From Theobroma cacao (lineage: Eukaryota > Streptophyta > Magnoliopsida > Malvales > Malvaceae): a DNA stretch of 64,000 nt. The notes under the pieces were generated by a model. The model did not search any database and was not told the origin of the DNA. It saw nothing but the letters and a program-made list of their open reading frames with translations. Below are positions 1 to 11,968 of this stretch, piece by piece (position 1 is the first letter of the stretch; every line of letters begins with the position of its first letter). A program made the translations under genes and the position numbers. The stretch is taken from NCBI RefSeq assembly GCF_000208745.1, contig NC_030851.1, forward strand, positions 15,224,220-15,288,219, written 5' to 3'.

Positions 1-844
1 TGAAATGAATTTTAACTCCTCGAGTGCGAGGTGATTTGTGATTTACATATGAGTTTGATTAACATTCGATTTCATGGGAGATTGCCGAATACATTGATTT
101 GATTTGAATAAAATGTCATTAATTTTGACGATGGAATTTTCTTTATGTAAAATTATTTTAATTCAATATTTCAAATGATTGACTTGAATAAGGTTATTGA
201 TCTGTTTTGTAGCGAAAAGTTTTATCTACCTTGGTTGATTTACCAATTGAAGTAGTTATAACGCGTAAGAATTCCTCGATATTTCACATAAGGCACAAAC
301 TCCCGTTTGAAATAAATTATTTTCATAATCCTGCATTCTAATATTTAACTGATCTGTTATTTGCTTGTTTCCCATCTATCCTCTGGTCACGGAGTCGATG
401 ATCACTGAGTTTGTGAGACTCACACCCCTCTTTTTCCCCTTTTTGTAGACAGGGATTGGTCGAGCATGTAATCGTCGACGCGTACAGTTCATCGTAGATA
501 GGTAAAGGCATCTTATAGCATTTTATCTCGAGTCGCTCTGCTGTTAGAGGTTGAGTTGTAGTACTTGGTTTTACTATGTAAACAAATATTAGTTTTGATA
601 TAAACGGGAAATTTGAGATTTTTGAACTCAATGTATTTAATTGTGCTCTCATGGTTTAAAGTAAAAATTTAATGATTATGGTTATTGTTGAATTCATGTT
701 TTAAATATTTATGGTTCAAACATGAATACGGTTTAGTGGGAATATACAATGAGTTATTGAGAACTTTCTTTAAGGCTTGTTTGGGACTTGGTGGGTCTCC
801 CAGAGGTCTCGGAGGTTGGTAGCGACCAAGAAGGGGCTGTTACA
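1..844 (+). repeat. 5' LTR of element A (3' portion only)
   Basis: The block is repeated with scattered substitutions at 8111-8512 and 19018-19465, where a later insertion splits it. It ends TTACA four bases before the primer binding site. The start of the LTR lies left of the window. Confidence 0.8.
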
Positions 845-847
845 ATG

Positions 848-860
848 TTGGTATCAAAGC
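848..860 (+). promoter_or_regulatory. Primer binding site of element A (tRNA-iMet type)
   Basis: TTGGTATCAAAGC differs by one base from the TGGTATCAGAGC core complementary to plant initiator Met-tRNA 3' ends. It lies 3 bp after the LTR terminus, which fixes element polarity as plus. Confidence 0.75.
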
Positions 861-940
861 CCTAGGTTTAGTTTAGTCCTAGGGATTCCTGTGTGGTCAG
901 CGGAGTTGTTGGAGTCTAAGTAGAGTCTCGTCCTTGGATT

Positions 941-1597
941 GTGGGTGCGCAATGTAAGTCAAGGACAGGAGGCTACATGAGCCCTTATTTCATTAGAAAC
1001 CTACCTGTTCTTATGATATCTAGATGGCTAAATAATTTATATTTGGTTGCTTATAGGTTTGAAGGTGTGCCTATCGTACACGCCATGTTTAGGAGAGATA
1101 GTAGTCCTGATGTCCCTCATAGTGCTAGTGAGGGATCATTAGATTTCACTGCCAAGAGCCAATGGCGCCCTGATCTAGGTAATATGGAAAGTGGTCCATC
1201 CCGAATTCCTATTAACAGGATTCCTCCGAATTTAGCAGAATGGTTTCGTAATAAGGAAAGCTTTGAGAGTAGTGAGAGTCTTGAAAGTGAGGATAGCTCC
1301 GACACTTCAGAAACTATAAGAAATTTTCTTTTGAAACAATCTGAGGAGTGGGAAAGAGAATGTACCAGGAATGCAATTGCAAGGGGAGATATCCATCCTA
1401 GGAAGGTGTTAGGTGTTCGACACTTTCCTCCCGGATGTGGAATAGGTGCTGCACTTGTGAATGTTAAAGAATACAAGAGAATACAACAAGCTTGGATTGA
1501 GGAACAAAGGAGGAAATCTCAGGAGGAAGAGGAAGACCCCGAAAAGGATCCGTCGATGTGCCCGGATCAAGGCGACGAGAATCCTAAAGATACTTAA
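941..1597 (+). CDS. Small retroelement ORF with VRHFPPGCG motif (218 aa), function unknown
   Basis: The only substantial ORF in element A, starting about 80 bp after the primer site. From about residue 50 it resembles the minus-strand ORF pieces at 14762-15312 in the younger relative: shared blocks include RRDSSPDVPHSASEGSLD, VRHFPPGCG near residue 159 and RIQQAWIEEQRRK near residues 180-192. A serine/glutamate-rich stretch (about residues 110-130) precedes the motif and the C-terminus is very acidic (EEEEDPEKD). No RT, protease, integrase or zinc knuckle is visible. The position just after the primer site is that of a gag gene, so a diverged gag-like or accessory protein is possible but unproved. 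The first 48 or so residues are less conserved and the true start may be the Met near 1084. Conservation in two diverged copies argues against a chance ORF. Confidence 0.6.
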   Translation: MGAQCKSRTGGYMSPYFIRNLPVLMISRWLNNLYLVAYRFEGVPIVHAMFRRDSSPDVPHSASEGSLDFTAKSQWRPDLGNMESGPSRIPINRIPPNLAEWFRNKESFESSESLESEDSSDTSETIRNFLLKQSEEWERECTRNAIARGDIHPRKVLGVRHFPPGCGIGAALVNVKEYKRIQQAWIEEQRRKSQEEEEDPEKDPSMCPDQGDENPKDT

Positions 1598-2851
1598 TAC
1601 CTTCATTGAAGTTCGTATCACCATAAATCTAGGCAAGTGTCGTTTAAGGAAAAATGTAGTAGTTATCTATACAAAGGAGTTAGAAGTGGCTTTTGTTTTG
1701 TATGACTCGAACGGAATATAAAGTAGCTGTTTAAATAATTGGATGTGTATGGGAATCTTTTGGTATGATAGAGGTAAATTGGTAATATAATTATCGAGAA
1801 AGGTTATGGGAGGAATCAATAAAGTTATAAATGACATTCGAAATGGATGACGTGATTAAGTTGATGATTGTAATTTAAGCATGAAGGGGATTACCAAGTG
1901 ATACCATGACACTATGAGGTAATAAATGGGCACAAATATAGCCCAATGAAGTTAAATTATGGAGCATGGAAAATATGAAATTTTGATTAAATAAGGATTG
2001 TGAGAATAAAGTGAGGAGGAAGCTGAACTATTTTCGTAGTTACTTATACTGAAAGTCAATAAACTATTAGAGTACAAGACAAGGAAGATAATTAGATATG
2101 GATGATAATAAATTTGAGGAATGCTGTAAACAGTGAGCCAATTATGTGTGGGGTGATATATGTATCGTGAATTCATTACACTGTATGGAAATGATGCTTT
2201 AAGGTGAGATTTTACAAATGATGATGAAAGTCGAAAGATGAAATGAGTTTGAAAATATTGACTCAGCTTAATGCATATAAAAGCAATAGAGAAATTGAAA
2301 GATTCTTGAGATGGCTATATTGAGATAAGATCCTATGCGAAGTATTAAAATGGATAATATGTTGACCAAAGTCAAATCCTAAGAAATAAAAGAGACGAGA
2401 GATTAAGCCTTGTTAAAGGCTAAAGAGAAAGTGAGTGAAGATTTAGATGAATATAGGAGATATGGATAAGGGATGTCAATACTAAGTGATGAAAGTGTGA
2501 ATGAAGGACTACAAGGGAGGTATAGAAAACAAGTTTATATAGAATATCATTATGAGAATTTACAATTCTTGTCTTGACTCAGTTAAACGACAAGGGTTAG
2601 TAACCACACGAGGCCAACTGTGTGGCACCCTAGAAACCTATGAAGATGAGTTGGGGATTGAATGGATGAGTACGTATTTATATACCCTTAAGAATAAGTG
2701 CACGTTTATAGAACGATATGCACGAGATATTAAGGAGCAAATAAAAGATTAGGTGTTTCAAGAATGCACAAACATTTTTGAGAAGAAATTTCTAATCATG
2801 CACGGCAAGTATAAAATGTGAAATTTTTAAAACTTGTTGAGGAGCCTAACG
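1598..2851 (+). mobile_element. Non-coding internal region of element A
   Basis: No credible gene. Segments align in reverse orientation with 13500-14700 of the younger element, for example the block around 2580-2640 against 13530-13580, and 1780-1960 against 14380-14560. This shows that the two internal regions are homologous end to end. The expected polypurine tract before 2852 is not recognisable, probably through decay. Confidence 0.6.
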
Positions 2852-3021
2852 TATAAAGCCCGACCTTATAAAATACTATTCATGACTTACATGTGATGAT
2901 AGCATGATTGCATGCTAGGAGAGTCCCAAAAAATTTACAAAAGTCGGTATTGTACCTAGAGGTACAACAAAGTTTATTTAATCCTCGAACTAGATCAAAT
3001 AGGAATTTTAAGGTGAGATTA

Positions 3022-3047
3022 AGANTAAAAAAAAAAAAAAAAAAACT
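3022..3047. other. Assembly join: N followed by poly-A run
   Basis: An N at 3025 is followed by about 20 A residues. The LTR sequence on either side is not contiguous with related copies, so unsequenced or collapsed DNA is likely here. Confidence 0.6.
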
Positions 3048-3400
3048 AAGAAGTGGTAAGAAAGAAAGGGAGAGGAGATGGAGCTGATTTTGAAGGCTGA
3101 AGGTGCGATTTTGACTGTTGATTTTGAAGGCTGAAGGTGCGGTTTTGGCTGCTGATCTTTAAAGCTTTAGTTGCCGAGTTTTGAGGGAGGAAAGGAGCAA
3201 CTTAGTTGCTGATTTTTGGAGGGAGAATAGAACAGCTTAGCTGTTGATTTTTGAGGAAAAATAGAGCAGCTTGGTTGCTAATTTTTGAGGAAAAATATAG
3301 CAGCTTGGTTGCTGATTTTGATGTTGACATGAGCAGCTTTGGCTGCTAAAAATTTTTGGTTGAAAAAAGCAAGAAATTGTTGTCGGCTGTGAGAGGGAGA
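3031..3400 (+). repeat. Degenerate tandem 'GCAGCTTGGTTGCTGATTTT' repeats in an LTR
   Basis: Several imperfect copies of a unit of about 50 bp around GCAGCTT(A/G)G(T/C)TGCTGATTTTTGAGG. A related array lies at 4480-4760 inside the neighbouring solo LTR, so it is a variable LTR module and not coding. Confidence 0.55.
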
Positions 3401-3413
3401 AAGAGGAGGAAAT

Positions 3414-6400
3414 TAAAATACCTCATACTTTGATATGGTGATAAATAAAGTTGATCGGATGCAAATTGAAGTCAATTAAAATGTTAAAAACTGATAAAAG
3501 ACGAAAGTAGTTTAGGATAAAATGATCCACACGCGAGGAAATAACAATAAAATAATAATAATTTTATCGGAGGAGAATTTGTGAGATAAAAGGCGATTCG
3601 GAAGTCAAGTGAGGCATAATAAGGTATTTTGGGTACCAAGGAGACAAGATAAAATTGTTAAAATAAAATAATATTTTTATTAATTAAATAATATTAAAAT
3701 ATTAATATTTAATCGGATGTCGAAATCAGTCATGAAAAAGGATCATATGGTTGATCCAAGTGGGGGAGAAGAAATACAAGTGAATTTTTGTAGAAATAAG
3801 CGATAAAAGTGAAATACGCGTGTTTTGTTAAGTCGAACAAACGCGGATAAGTAAATATTTAAATATTTTGGTAATACCGCATTGAGGTGCAATTTGTATA
3901 TTTCGGTGGTACACGTATCGAGAAAAGAAGTTAGATGAAAATTGAAATTTTTAGACGTATTAAAAGGATCGAATTTAACATATAAAAGTTAAAGGATATG
4001 CAATGGAAATTAATGAAAAAAATAAAATTAACATAGAGTAAAATAATAATAGTATGTGTATAAAAAAAAATATTATAGGACCAACATAGGCAGCCACCCA
4101 TGTGGTCAATAAAAGAGTCAAAGACTCTTTCCTTAGTGAATTGGAGGGGGGGGGGCATGTGAAGCAACAAGTGAAGGAAGAAAAGAAAAAAAAAAGATTG
4201 TGATGTGGCCGGTTGGAACAAAGTGGAATGTGGTGGAACATTCATGAAGAAATAAAATACTATATATATATATATACCATTGAGTAAACTAAGTAAAGAA
4301 GACAAAGAAGAGAGAGGTCGGTTGAGGGAGTGTAAAAGAGAAACCAAAGAACAAAGAAGAAACGGAGAGAAAGAAAGAACAAAGAGAAAGCCGAGAGAGA
4401 AAGAAAAATAAAAGGAAAAGAGAGTTGAGTTGAGGGGTTGTTTTTGCTACCATTCAAGAAGGAAAAGAGAGCCATTTAAGGGCTAGTTTTGGAGGCTGAA
4501 AAGAGCCATTTTTCTGCTGGTTTTGGAGGCTGGAAAGTGCCATTTTTCTGCTGGTTTTGGAGGCCAAAAAGTGCAGAATTTTACAGCAAAAAATTGAAGG
4601 TTTTGAGGTGTTGTTTTGATGGTTAATTGTGATTGTTTTGGTTGTAAATATTTGGAGGGAAAGGTGCAGCTTAGCTGCTGAATATTTGAGGAAAAACAGA
4701 GCAGCATAGCTGTTGATTTTGGAGCCAAAATGAGCAGCTATAGCTGCTGAAAAAAATTGAAGGATAAAAAGCTAGGAAAAAGTGACCGGTGGTGAGAGGG
4801 AGAGAGAGGAAGAGAGTGGACAGTTTGTGCATGTGAAGAGAAGAAAAAGAAAGATAAACAAGGTTGCTAGACTATGGAAAAGAAAGAAAGAAAGAAAAGA
4901 AAAGAAAATAACAAGGAAAATAGGCATGGCCCAACAAGCAAGAAAAATGGACATGGTCCAATAAAGGAAAAATGGACATGGTCCAATTAGAAAGAAATGG
5001 GAGAAATCCATGAATAAGAGTCCAAAAACAATAAAGGAAGAAAAATCCAAAAGAAAAAGAAGGTGAAGATTTGGGCCAACCTAGTTTAATTGGGTAAAAT
5101 TTCTTTACTCTTCACCATGATTTATTTTGAAATTGGATTATATGGAGGCTAAATTATTTTATTTAATTATGCATTGGTTAATTGGTGATATGAAGTAAAT
5201 TTAAGTTGCTTAGAAGGTTGAAATAGGCACTAAATACCGTAAATAAGTTACCGATGTTAATACTCTAAAGAATTACGTGAACGAAGGATGCAATTAATTA
5301 TAGTTAAAATATATTAAGATGTGAATTAGGTATGTGGATTTATGATAGAATGAGAGAGAGAAAAGTAGAATTGATTCACTAAATGTATTGAATTTAAATG
5401 GTTGCTAGGAAAGCTTGTTGAACAAAGTAGGTGACGGGCAATTAAGTATAATTATACTCGTATACGAATCAATAGCGACGTAGAAGTCCCGCTATTATGA
5501 GGTGAGTAACCTTACCATCATTTTTATTATCTAAAGTATGTTTTTAATCGATTTTGATGAAATTTTATGAAAATGAAACTAAATGGTAAATCTTGAGTTT
5601 TACAAACAAAATGTGTCTACATGAAAAGATATTATAAATTGTTTTAAAATTGAATGATGATTTTGAAAAATAGAGTAATTGGAGACCACTTGTTATGAAT
5701 TAAATTTATGAATCTAATGGCTTATGAAAATATTTGCATGAATGGTTGAATTGGTATTGGTGTTGAAATATATGAAATGTGTATTTAGCCTTGAAAGGCT
5801 GTGAATTATAATAATTGNAGCCTTGAGAGGCTAGGTTGCGATAAATTGCCATGTCATGCTAGAATGAATTTTATTAATTGGTGGATTATATATTAATTAT
5901 TTACTGCAGAGGGGGTTCCGTGGACCAGCCTATTAGAGGGGCACGGTAAACTCCATTATATTATTACCTCGAACGGAGAGGCGCGTAGGGTATCTCCTGG
6001 GGTAAAGCTTAGGGTTCACTTCACGCCAAACCACCACGTGAAGGGGAACTCAGCCAACGCTAAGGAACGGCTGTGTTTTCTCAAACTAAAAATATGTTTT
6101 ACGTGTATACGAAATTTTTAACAACCTTGGCGGGCTCGAGTGTACGCCTTTGATCAAGGTGCCATCGAGTATATTTGATGGCATTAGCCAACTGTTTATG
6201 AAAGTTATAAGTCCTAATGAGAAATTAAATAAAATACAACCATTTGCATGGGTTGGGATGAATTTTCAAATTGTAAAATACTTAAAATGATGGGATATTT
6301 TAATTGTCTCCTTTTACTCGGCTTTAGCTGATTTAAATGATATTTGTTTACTCACTGGGATTTTATAATCTCACCACCCTCCTTTCCACCCATTTCAGGC

Positions 6401-6987
6401 TTAGAGTAAGCTGTAGATAGCTCATTCCATCGAGGGCTTCTATTGGATTAGCGTCCTCCACACAGTAGGTTCACAGTTTTCCTTAATTCTAGTTATTTGT
6501 GGGTACACTTGATGTTGTAAATTTAAATTAATTTAAATACTCTAGTTTATTGTGTTACTGTAAGAATGAATTTATTTTGTTTTACGTTACAAAAAGTATT
6601 TACGTATAACTCTAAAATTACTGTTTATAAGAAAATAAAATATTTTATTGAATATTTTGTTTTATCTTCTTATTATATTCAAATAATTATAATTTTATTT
6701 TAAATAAAGGTTTTAGATGCTTAAACTTATTTTTGAATATGAATTATACGATTGGTACTTGTTTACTACATTTTTAACTGGTTTCAAATTTTTTAGTGAA
6801 AAATGACCAAAATGCCCCTGTGAGATAAAATTTTTATTTTATCAGTTTTAAGTTGGAAATAGCTTAAAATCCTTTAGAACATAATATTTGGCAATAGTTA
6901 CTCACCGGGAAAAATGAGAAATTGATATTAAGCCTTGCGGGGTTCCGATTGGCATTCCGGGAGATGAATGCCCATCGGGTCGTGACA
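3414..6987 (+). repeat. Solo LTR, long form, inserted in the LTR of element A
   Basis: The sequence begins TAAAATACC, aligning with TGAAATACC of the nested element's LTR after a G-to-A change, and ends GGGTCGTGACA. It is flanked by GAAAT (3409-3413) and GAAGT (6988-6992), a near-perfect 5-bp target duplication. No internal region or second LTR is present, so it is a solo LTR left by LTR-LTR recombination. An internal polypurine-like AAGTGGGGGAGAAGA lies at 3758-3772. The 5880-6180 block is strongly similar to the reverse complement of 9360-9640 and 16420-16700. It contains an N at 5818. Confidence 0.8.
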
Positions 6988-8110
6988 GAAGTTGTGGCTA
7001 GCTTGTGTATGTAGGAAAGATAAAAGAAAGACAAGCAAGGTGCTGTTGACCAGCGAGAGAGAGGAGAAAGAGAAAGAAAGGAAAAGAAAAGAAAAGAAAA
7101 GAAAAAATATATATAATAATGATGCTAGAATAAAATAATATATATAGATATATTAATTATGTGGGTTTCAATATTTTGGAGAAATAAATAAGTGGTGCAA
7201 TGTGGTGAAGGGCTGAAGGAAATAACGAACGATCGTTAAAAAGGAGTAGCTCGATATGTCTTTGAATTAATAGCGACGTAACATCCTGCTATTGTGTGGT
7301 GAGTAGAGAGTGTCAATTTTAAAATTTTCGTAAATATAAATCTATAAGTATAATTGATTTTAAACGCGAAAATTTGTGGATAGCATGTGCTGGTAGACAT
7401 TTTAGAGAATTATGAATGCAAATGATTTCAAAAATTGTTTTGAATATATATATGTATAAATTATATGTAAAGTGTTTTAAAAATAGAGAAGCAAGCCCTT
7501 CACACTGTTTCATATTAAAATTCGTGCCTTATATTTGTGCAGTGTGCATTCATGGTTATATTGCTTATTCACCATGCAAATTATTGTTCTGATATTCATG
7601 TATAAATATATTTTGAGAAAATGATAGATTTTATCATACCTTGTGATGAATGCTTTGGAAAATAATTTTGAGACGAGCTTTTAAAGACATAACACAATTG
7701 CAAAATGGTTTTACAAATCGAGAGCGTCGAGAGTAGGTCGGATGTCACATCGTTAAGTGTGACTCTCGTGCACGAGTGAGCTCTAGCTAGAGAACCATTC
7801 AGTCGTCGACGGGCGGTTAGGCATGGTTGGGGCCACGACCTGTGATATATGTATGTGTGGCTAGGCCACCAGATGATTAAGCGGTTGCGACAGCTTGATT
7901 CTCCGATGTCAGCCAACATCGTGAGACTGCCATGGCACATGGGAATCTGGTGGAAGTGTTGCTCCCGAATGTTATTACGTGGTAGCGGGACCACGTGTTT
8001 TCTTTCATTTCCTACTCGAGAGTGGCATCTCTGGGTTTACAAACTCATATTTCCTTGCATGGTAAAAACAAAATTTAAATGTTTTTCTGCAGCTCCCCTT
8101 ATTTTTATAG
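6988..8110 (+). repeat. Middle part of element A 3' LTR; no gene
   Basis: LTR sequence with GA-rich runs (7060-7110) and a segment (7260-7310) resembling 5470-5510 of the solo LTR. Reading frames here have no recognisable protein and the region is continuous with LTR sequence proven at 8111. Confidence 0.55.
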
Positions 8111-8512
8111 TGAAATGAATTTTAACTGCTCAAGTGCGAGGTGATTTGTGATTTACGTATGAGTTTCATTAACATTCGATTTCATGGGAGATTACCGAAT
8201 ACATTGATTTGATTTGAATAAAATGTCAATTGATTTTGACGACGGAATTTTCTTTATGTAAAATTGTTTTAATTCAATATTTCAAATGATTGACTTGAAT
8301 AAGGTTATTGATTTGTGTTGTAGCGAAAATTTTTATCTACCTTGTTTGATTTACCAATTGAAGTAGTTATAACGCGTAAGAATTTCTCGGTATTTCACAT
8401 AAGGCACAAACTCTCGTTTGAAATAAATTGTTTTTATAATCCTACATTTTAATATTCAACTGATCTGCTATTTGCTTGTTTCCCATCTATCCTCTGCTCA
8501 CGGAGTCGATGA

Positions 8513-11500
8513 TGTCACGACCCGGAACTCCCCATCGGGCCTGTGACAACCGCCGCGAGGCCTCGACAGACATTCTTCACCCCGAATGCCGATTGAAACC
8601 CCGCAAGGCTTAGCATCAACTTCCGTATCTCCCCGGTGAGCAACAGTTATTAAATCTCGCATTTCAAAAAAATCATAAGTCATTTTCAAATAAGAACAAT
8701 AAAATATTATTTTCTGGCTCATAGGGGCATTTTCGTAATTTTTCGTCAAAAATCTCAAAACTTGCTAAAAATGTAATAGGTAAGCAGAAAATATATATTT
8801 AATGATTTAAAAACAAAATAAGTATCTAAAACGTTCATTTGAAAGCAAATTGTTAACAACTAGTACTATTCAAAAATAATTAATAAAATATTCTATTTTC
8901 TCATAAAATAAATTTTTATAGAAATATTCGTAAATAATTTTTCGCACATGAAAGTAAAGTAAAAATTGTATGAATAGAAATACAGATAACCAAAATATAA
9001 GTTTTGATCTGCAATGACACGTGGGCTCCAATTGACCAAGAGGATGTAAGACTGTGAACTCTTACTTTCTATAATGCAGTTCCGAGCTTAGTTCTCGTCC
9101 TACTCGACTATCTACAAACTGTCCTGAGCCTGAAAAATGTATAGGAAGAAGGGGTGAGATTTTATAATCCCAGTGAGTAAACAGATACCATCTAAAGTAT
9201 CTAAAGCCGAGTAAATGGAGACAATTAAAATAAGTCATCATACTGTAATTTCATTACCTTTCAGTTCATTTCAACCAAATAAAATCAATCCATATAAATC
9301 GAGTAATCAACTTGGCTTATGAATTTCTTAAAACTTTGGCTCGTGCCAAAACTCATACTCGGTGATACCTTGCGCAGGGCATCTAACCGAGTCCGCCAAG
9401 GCTATTAAAATTTTGTATACACTTAAAATATATTTTAGTTTGAGAAAAATACAGCCGTTCCTTGGCGTTGGCTGAGTTCCCCTTCACGTGGTGGTTTGGC
9501 GTGAAGTGAACCCTAAGCTTTACCCCAGGAGATACCCTACGCGCCTCTCCGTTCGAGGTAATAATATAATGGAGTTTACCGTGCCCCTCTAATAGGCTGG
9601 TCCACGGAACCCCCTCTGCAGTAAATAATTAATATATACTCCACCAATTCAATAAAATTCATTCTAGCATGGCATGGCAATTTATCGCAATCTAGCCTCT
9701 CAAGGCTGAATACACAATACAAATAATTCTGACACCAAAATCAGTTTAGCCATTCATGCTCATATATTGTCATAAGCCATTCAATTTAAAACCATAAATT
9801 TACAACACAAGCAGGCAGTCTCCAATTACTCTATTTTCAAAACCAATATTCGATTTTTCAGAAAATTTATAAAATCATTTTATAAAATCACAATTTCTCT
9901 TAAAACATAGCAATTTACCATTTAAACCCATTTTTCATAAAATCACACAATTGTATAAAACTACTCTAGATAATTAAGACGATAATAAGTTTACTCACAG
10001 TATTAGGAGTAGAAATACTCCTATCTTCCGCCCTCGGGTGCAGTCTCTTACCCGAAACAATTGACTCACCACCTATCCATAATCCATGACACAAAATTCA
10101 ATAAATTGTGTCAATTTATCATAAATTATTTCAGGCTCTTATCCATGCGTATGCACTAGATAGGATTTGAAATGTCTAGACAATCGCTTAATTGCGGTGT
10201 CCGACCTAACTCGCCTATACACGGTGTAAATTCCTAAAATCCCCAATTCGACTCCAATTCCATCCATTTCAATTTCAATTATCCAATTATATCCACAATA
10301 CCTCAATGACTGTGAATTTGGTCCAATTTATCAGTCCGGACTATAAATTACGCTTTTACCCCTAGTGGGTAAAAATTTCAATTTATTGCACCGAAAATTC
10401 CCATTTAATTTCCAACCTCATAATTCATCATTTTTCCACCCAATTCTCTTAAAATAAAGTCAACCTCATCCTCACATACCATTGGCTAGATTCGGCCTAG
10501 GGAAATTCATGGAGAAGATAAATATTTTTCTTGTTGTTTTACTCATAAACATGCTAAACTAACACTAAACACTAACATAGCTCAAAATCAAATTTATCTA
10601 ACAACTTTCTCTCTCTAAACCCATATGACCAGAATTCAAATCATCCTCAAATCACATGATTCAACCATGAAAAATGATGGAAAATGCATGGGAAAGGTAA
10701 AGCACAAGACAAATTTAAGAAATGTTACCTTTTTTCACTTGATTTTTGAATTTCCACCTATTTTCCCTTTAAATTTCTTAGCTAGGGTTTTATTTTCTCC
10801 TTTCTCTCTCTTGTTTCTTGCTTGGCCGAATGTTGAAGAAGAAGAATGGGTGGGCTGATTTTTTTTATGCCTTTTTATTGTTTAATGAAATAATATTATT
10901 TTATTCATATTTTAAATATTTTATTAATTCATTTTTTTTTCTAGCCATCCACTTGTCCTATTTTTTTCACCATGCATTCCCTTTGACTTATCCAAGTCTT
11001 AAGTGAAATTTCCAGATTTTTCCAAAGTTTTGGTGGAGCAAATTTTTCAAAATTACACTTTTGCCCCCGAACTTTTCAAAAATTACATTTTTACCCCAAA
11101 AATTGAAAATTTTCCATAATGCATAATTTTCACTCCTCATACTCATTTCACACTCCAAATAATTAAATTTGATCAAAATCCTTTCAAAAAATTAAATTTT
11201 CGATTTCGAATGGTAAAATTACCATTTTACCCTTTTACTCCAAATTATACCGAAATTAAAATTTTTCACTTCTAAACCTCAAATCTTACTCCAATAAGTC
11301 AAATGGGGCCAAAAATCTTTTCTAAAAATTTCCATTTTGTCCCCAGGTGGCAAATGACCATTTTGCCCCTAGATAGCGAAAATTCCGGTTTGACTCCAAA
11401 TTGATCCTCGAACTCCGAATCACCATATTAAACCATTCTGGGACTTTAAAATTCTTAATTTCATCGTAAATTCTCTATTTGATCTAGTTCGAGGTTTAAA

Positions 11501-11955
11501 TCAACTTTGTTGTACGTCTAGGTATAATACCGACTTTTGTAAATTTTTTTCGGGACTCTCTTAGCATGCAAACATGCTATCCATCACATGTATGTCATGA
11601 CAAATATTTTTATAGAGTCGGGCTTGTCATCTTCTCCCCCACTTGAATCAACCATATGATCTTTCTTCTTGACTGATTTCGACATCCGGCTAAATATTAA
11701 TATTTTAAAAATTTTATCTTGTCTCCTTGGTACCTGAAATACCTTATTATGCCTCACTTGACTTCTGAATCGCCTTTTATCTCACAAATTCTCCTCTGAT
11801 AAAATTATTATTATTTTATTGTTATTTTCTCACTTGCGAAATATTTTATCCTAAACTACTCCTTTCGTCTTTTATCACTTTTAAACATTTTAATTGACCT
11901 CAATTTGCATTCGATCAACTTTATTTATCACCATATCAAAGTATGGGGTATTTCA
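8513..11955 (-). repeat. 3' LTR of element B (3443 bp)
   Basis: A near-identical direct repeat of 15572-19017. Two reading frames in it (10625-10858 plus strand, also at 17683-17916, and 8498-8758 minus strand) are simply duplicated with the LTR and match nothing known. The LTR is far longer than the few hundred bp of the copia and gypsy elements elsewhere in the window. Confidence 0.9.
11630..11955 (-). repeat. U3 extension containing an internal polypurine tract
   Basis: Read on the minus strand, the LTR starts TGAAATACCCC, runs about 312 bp to AAGTGGGGGAGAAG (11631-11643), then continues TGACAAGCCCGAC. The latter is where short-form LTRs of the family start (47480 and 2852). The internal purine tract closely matches the functional one just outside the LTR (11956-11968). 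The same arrangement is in the other LTR at 18695-19017, there with a small deletion in the purine run. Confidence 0.7.
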
Positions 11956-11968
11956 ATCTCCCCCACTT
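11956..11968 (-). promoter_or_regulatory. Polypurine tract of element B
   Basis: The minus strand reads AAGTGGGGGAGAT immediately before the LTR start TGAAATACC. This is the expected plus-strand DNA primer site. Confidence 0.8.

Noticed and set aside
1117..1476. 119-aa minus-strand ORF
   Set aside because: Antisense shadow of the PPGCG-motif ORF at 941-1597. The sense frame is the one conserved in the second element.
3931..4347. 138-aa minus-strand ORF rich in Phe, Leu and His
   Set aside because: Lies inside the solo LTR 3414-6987 in AT- and GA-rich sequence. The composition is what low-complexity DNA gives.
8498..8758. Minus-strand ORF with a near copy at 15467-15817
   Set aside because: It starts in or beside the LTR end and repeats only because the LTR repeats. 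No homology recognised.
10625..10858. A 77-aa ORF present in identical form at 17683-17916
   Set aside because: The identity reflects the two nearly identical LTRs of one element, not selection on a protein. Composition is AT-driven and no domain is seen.
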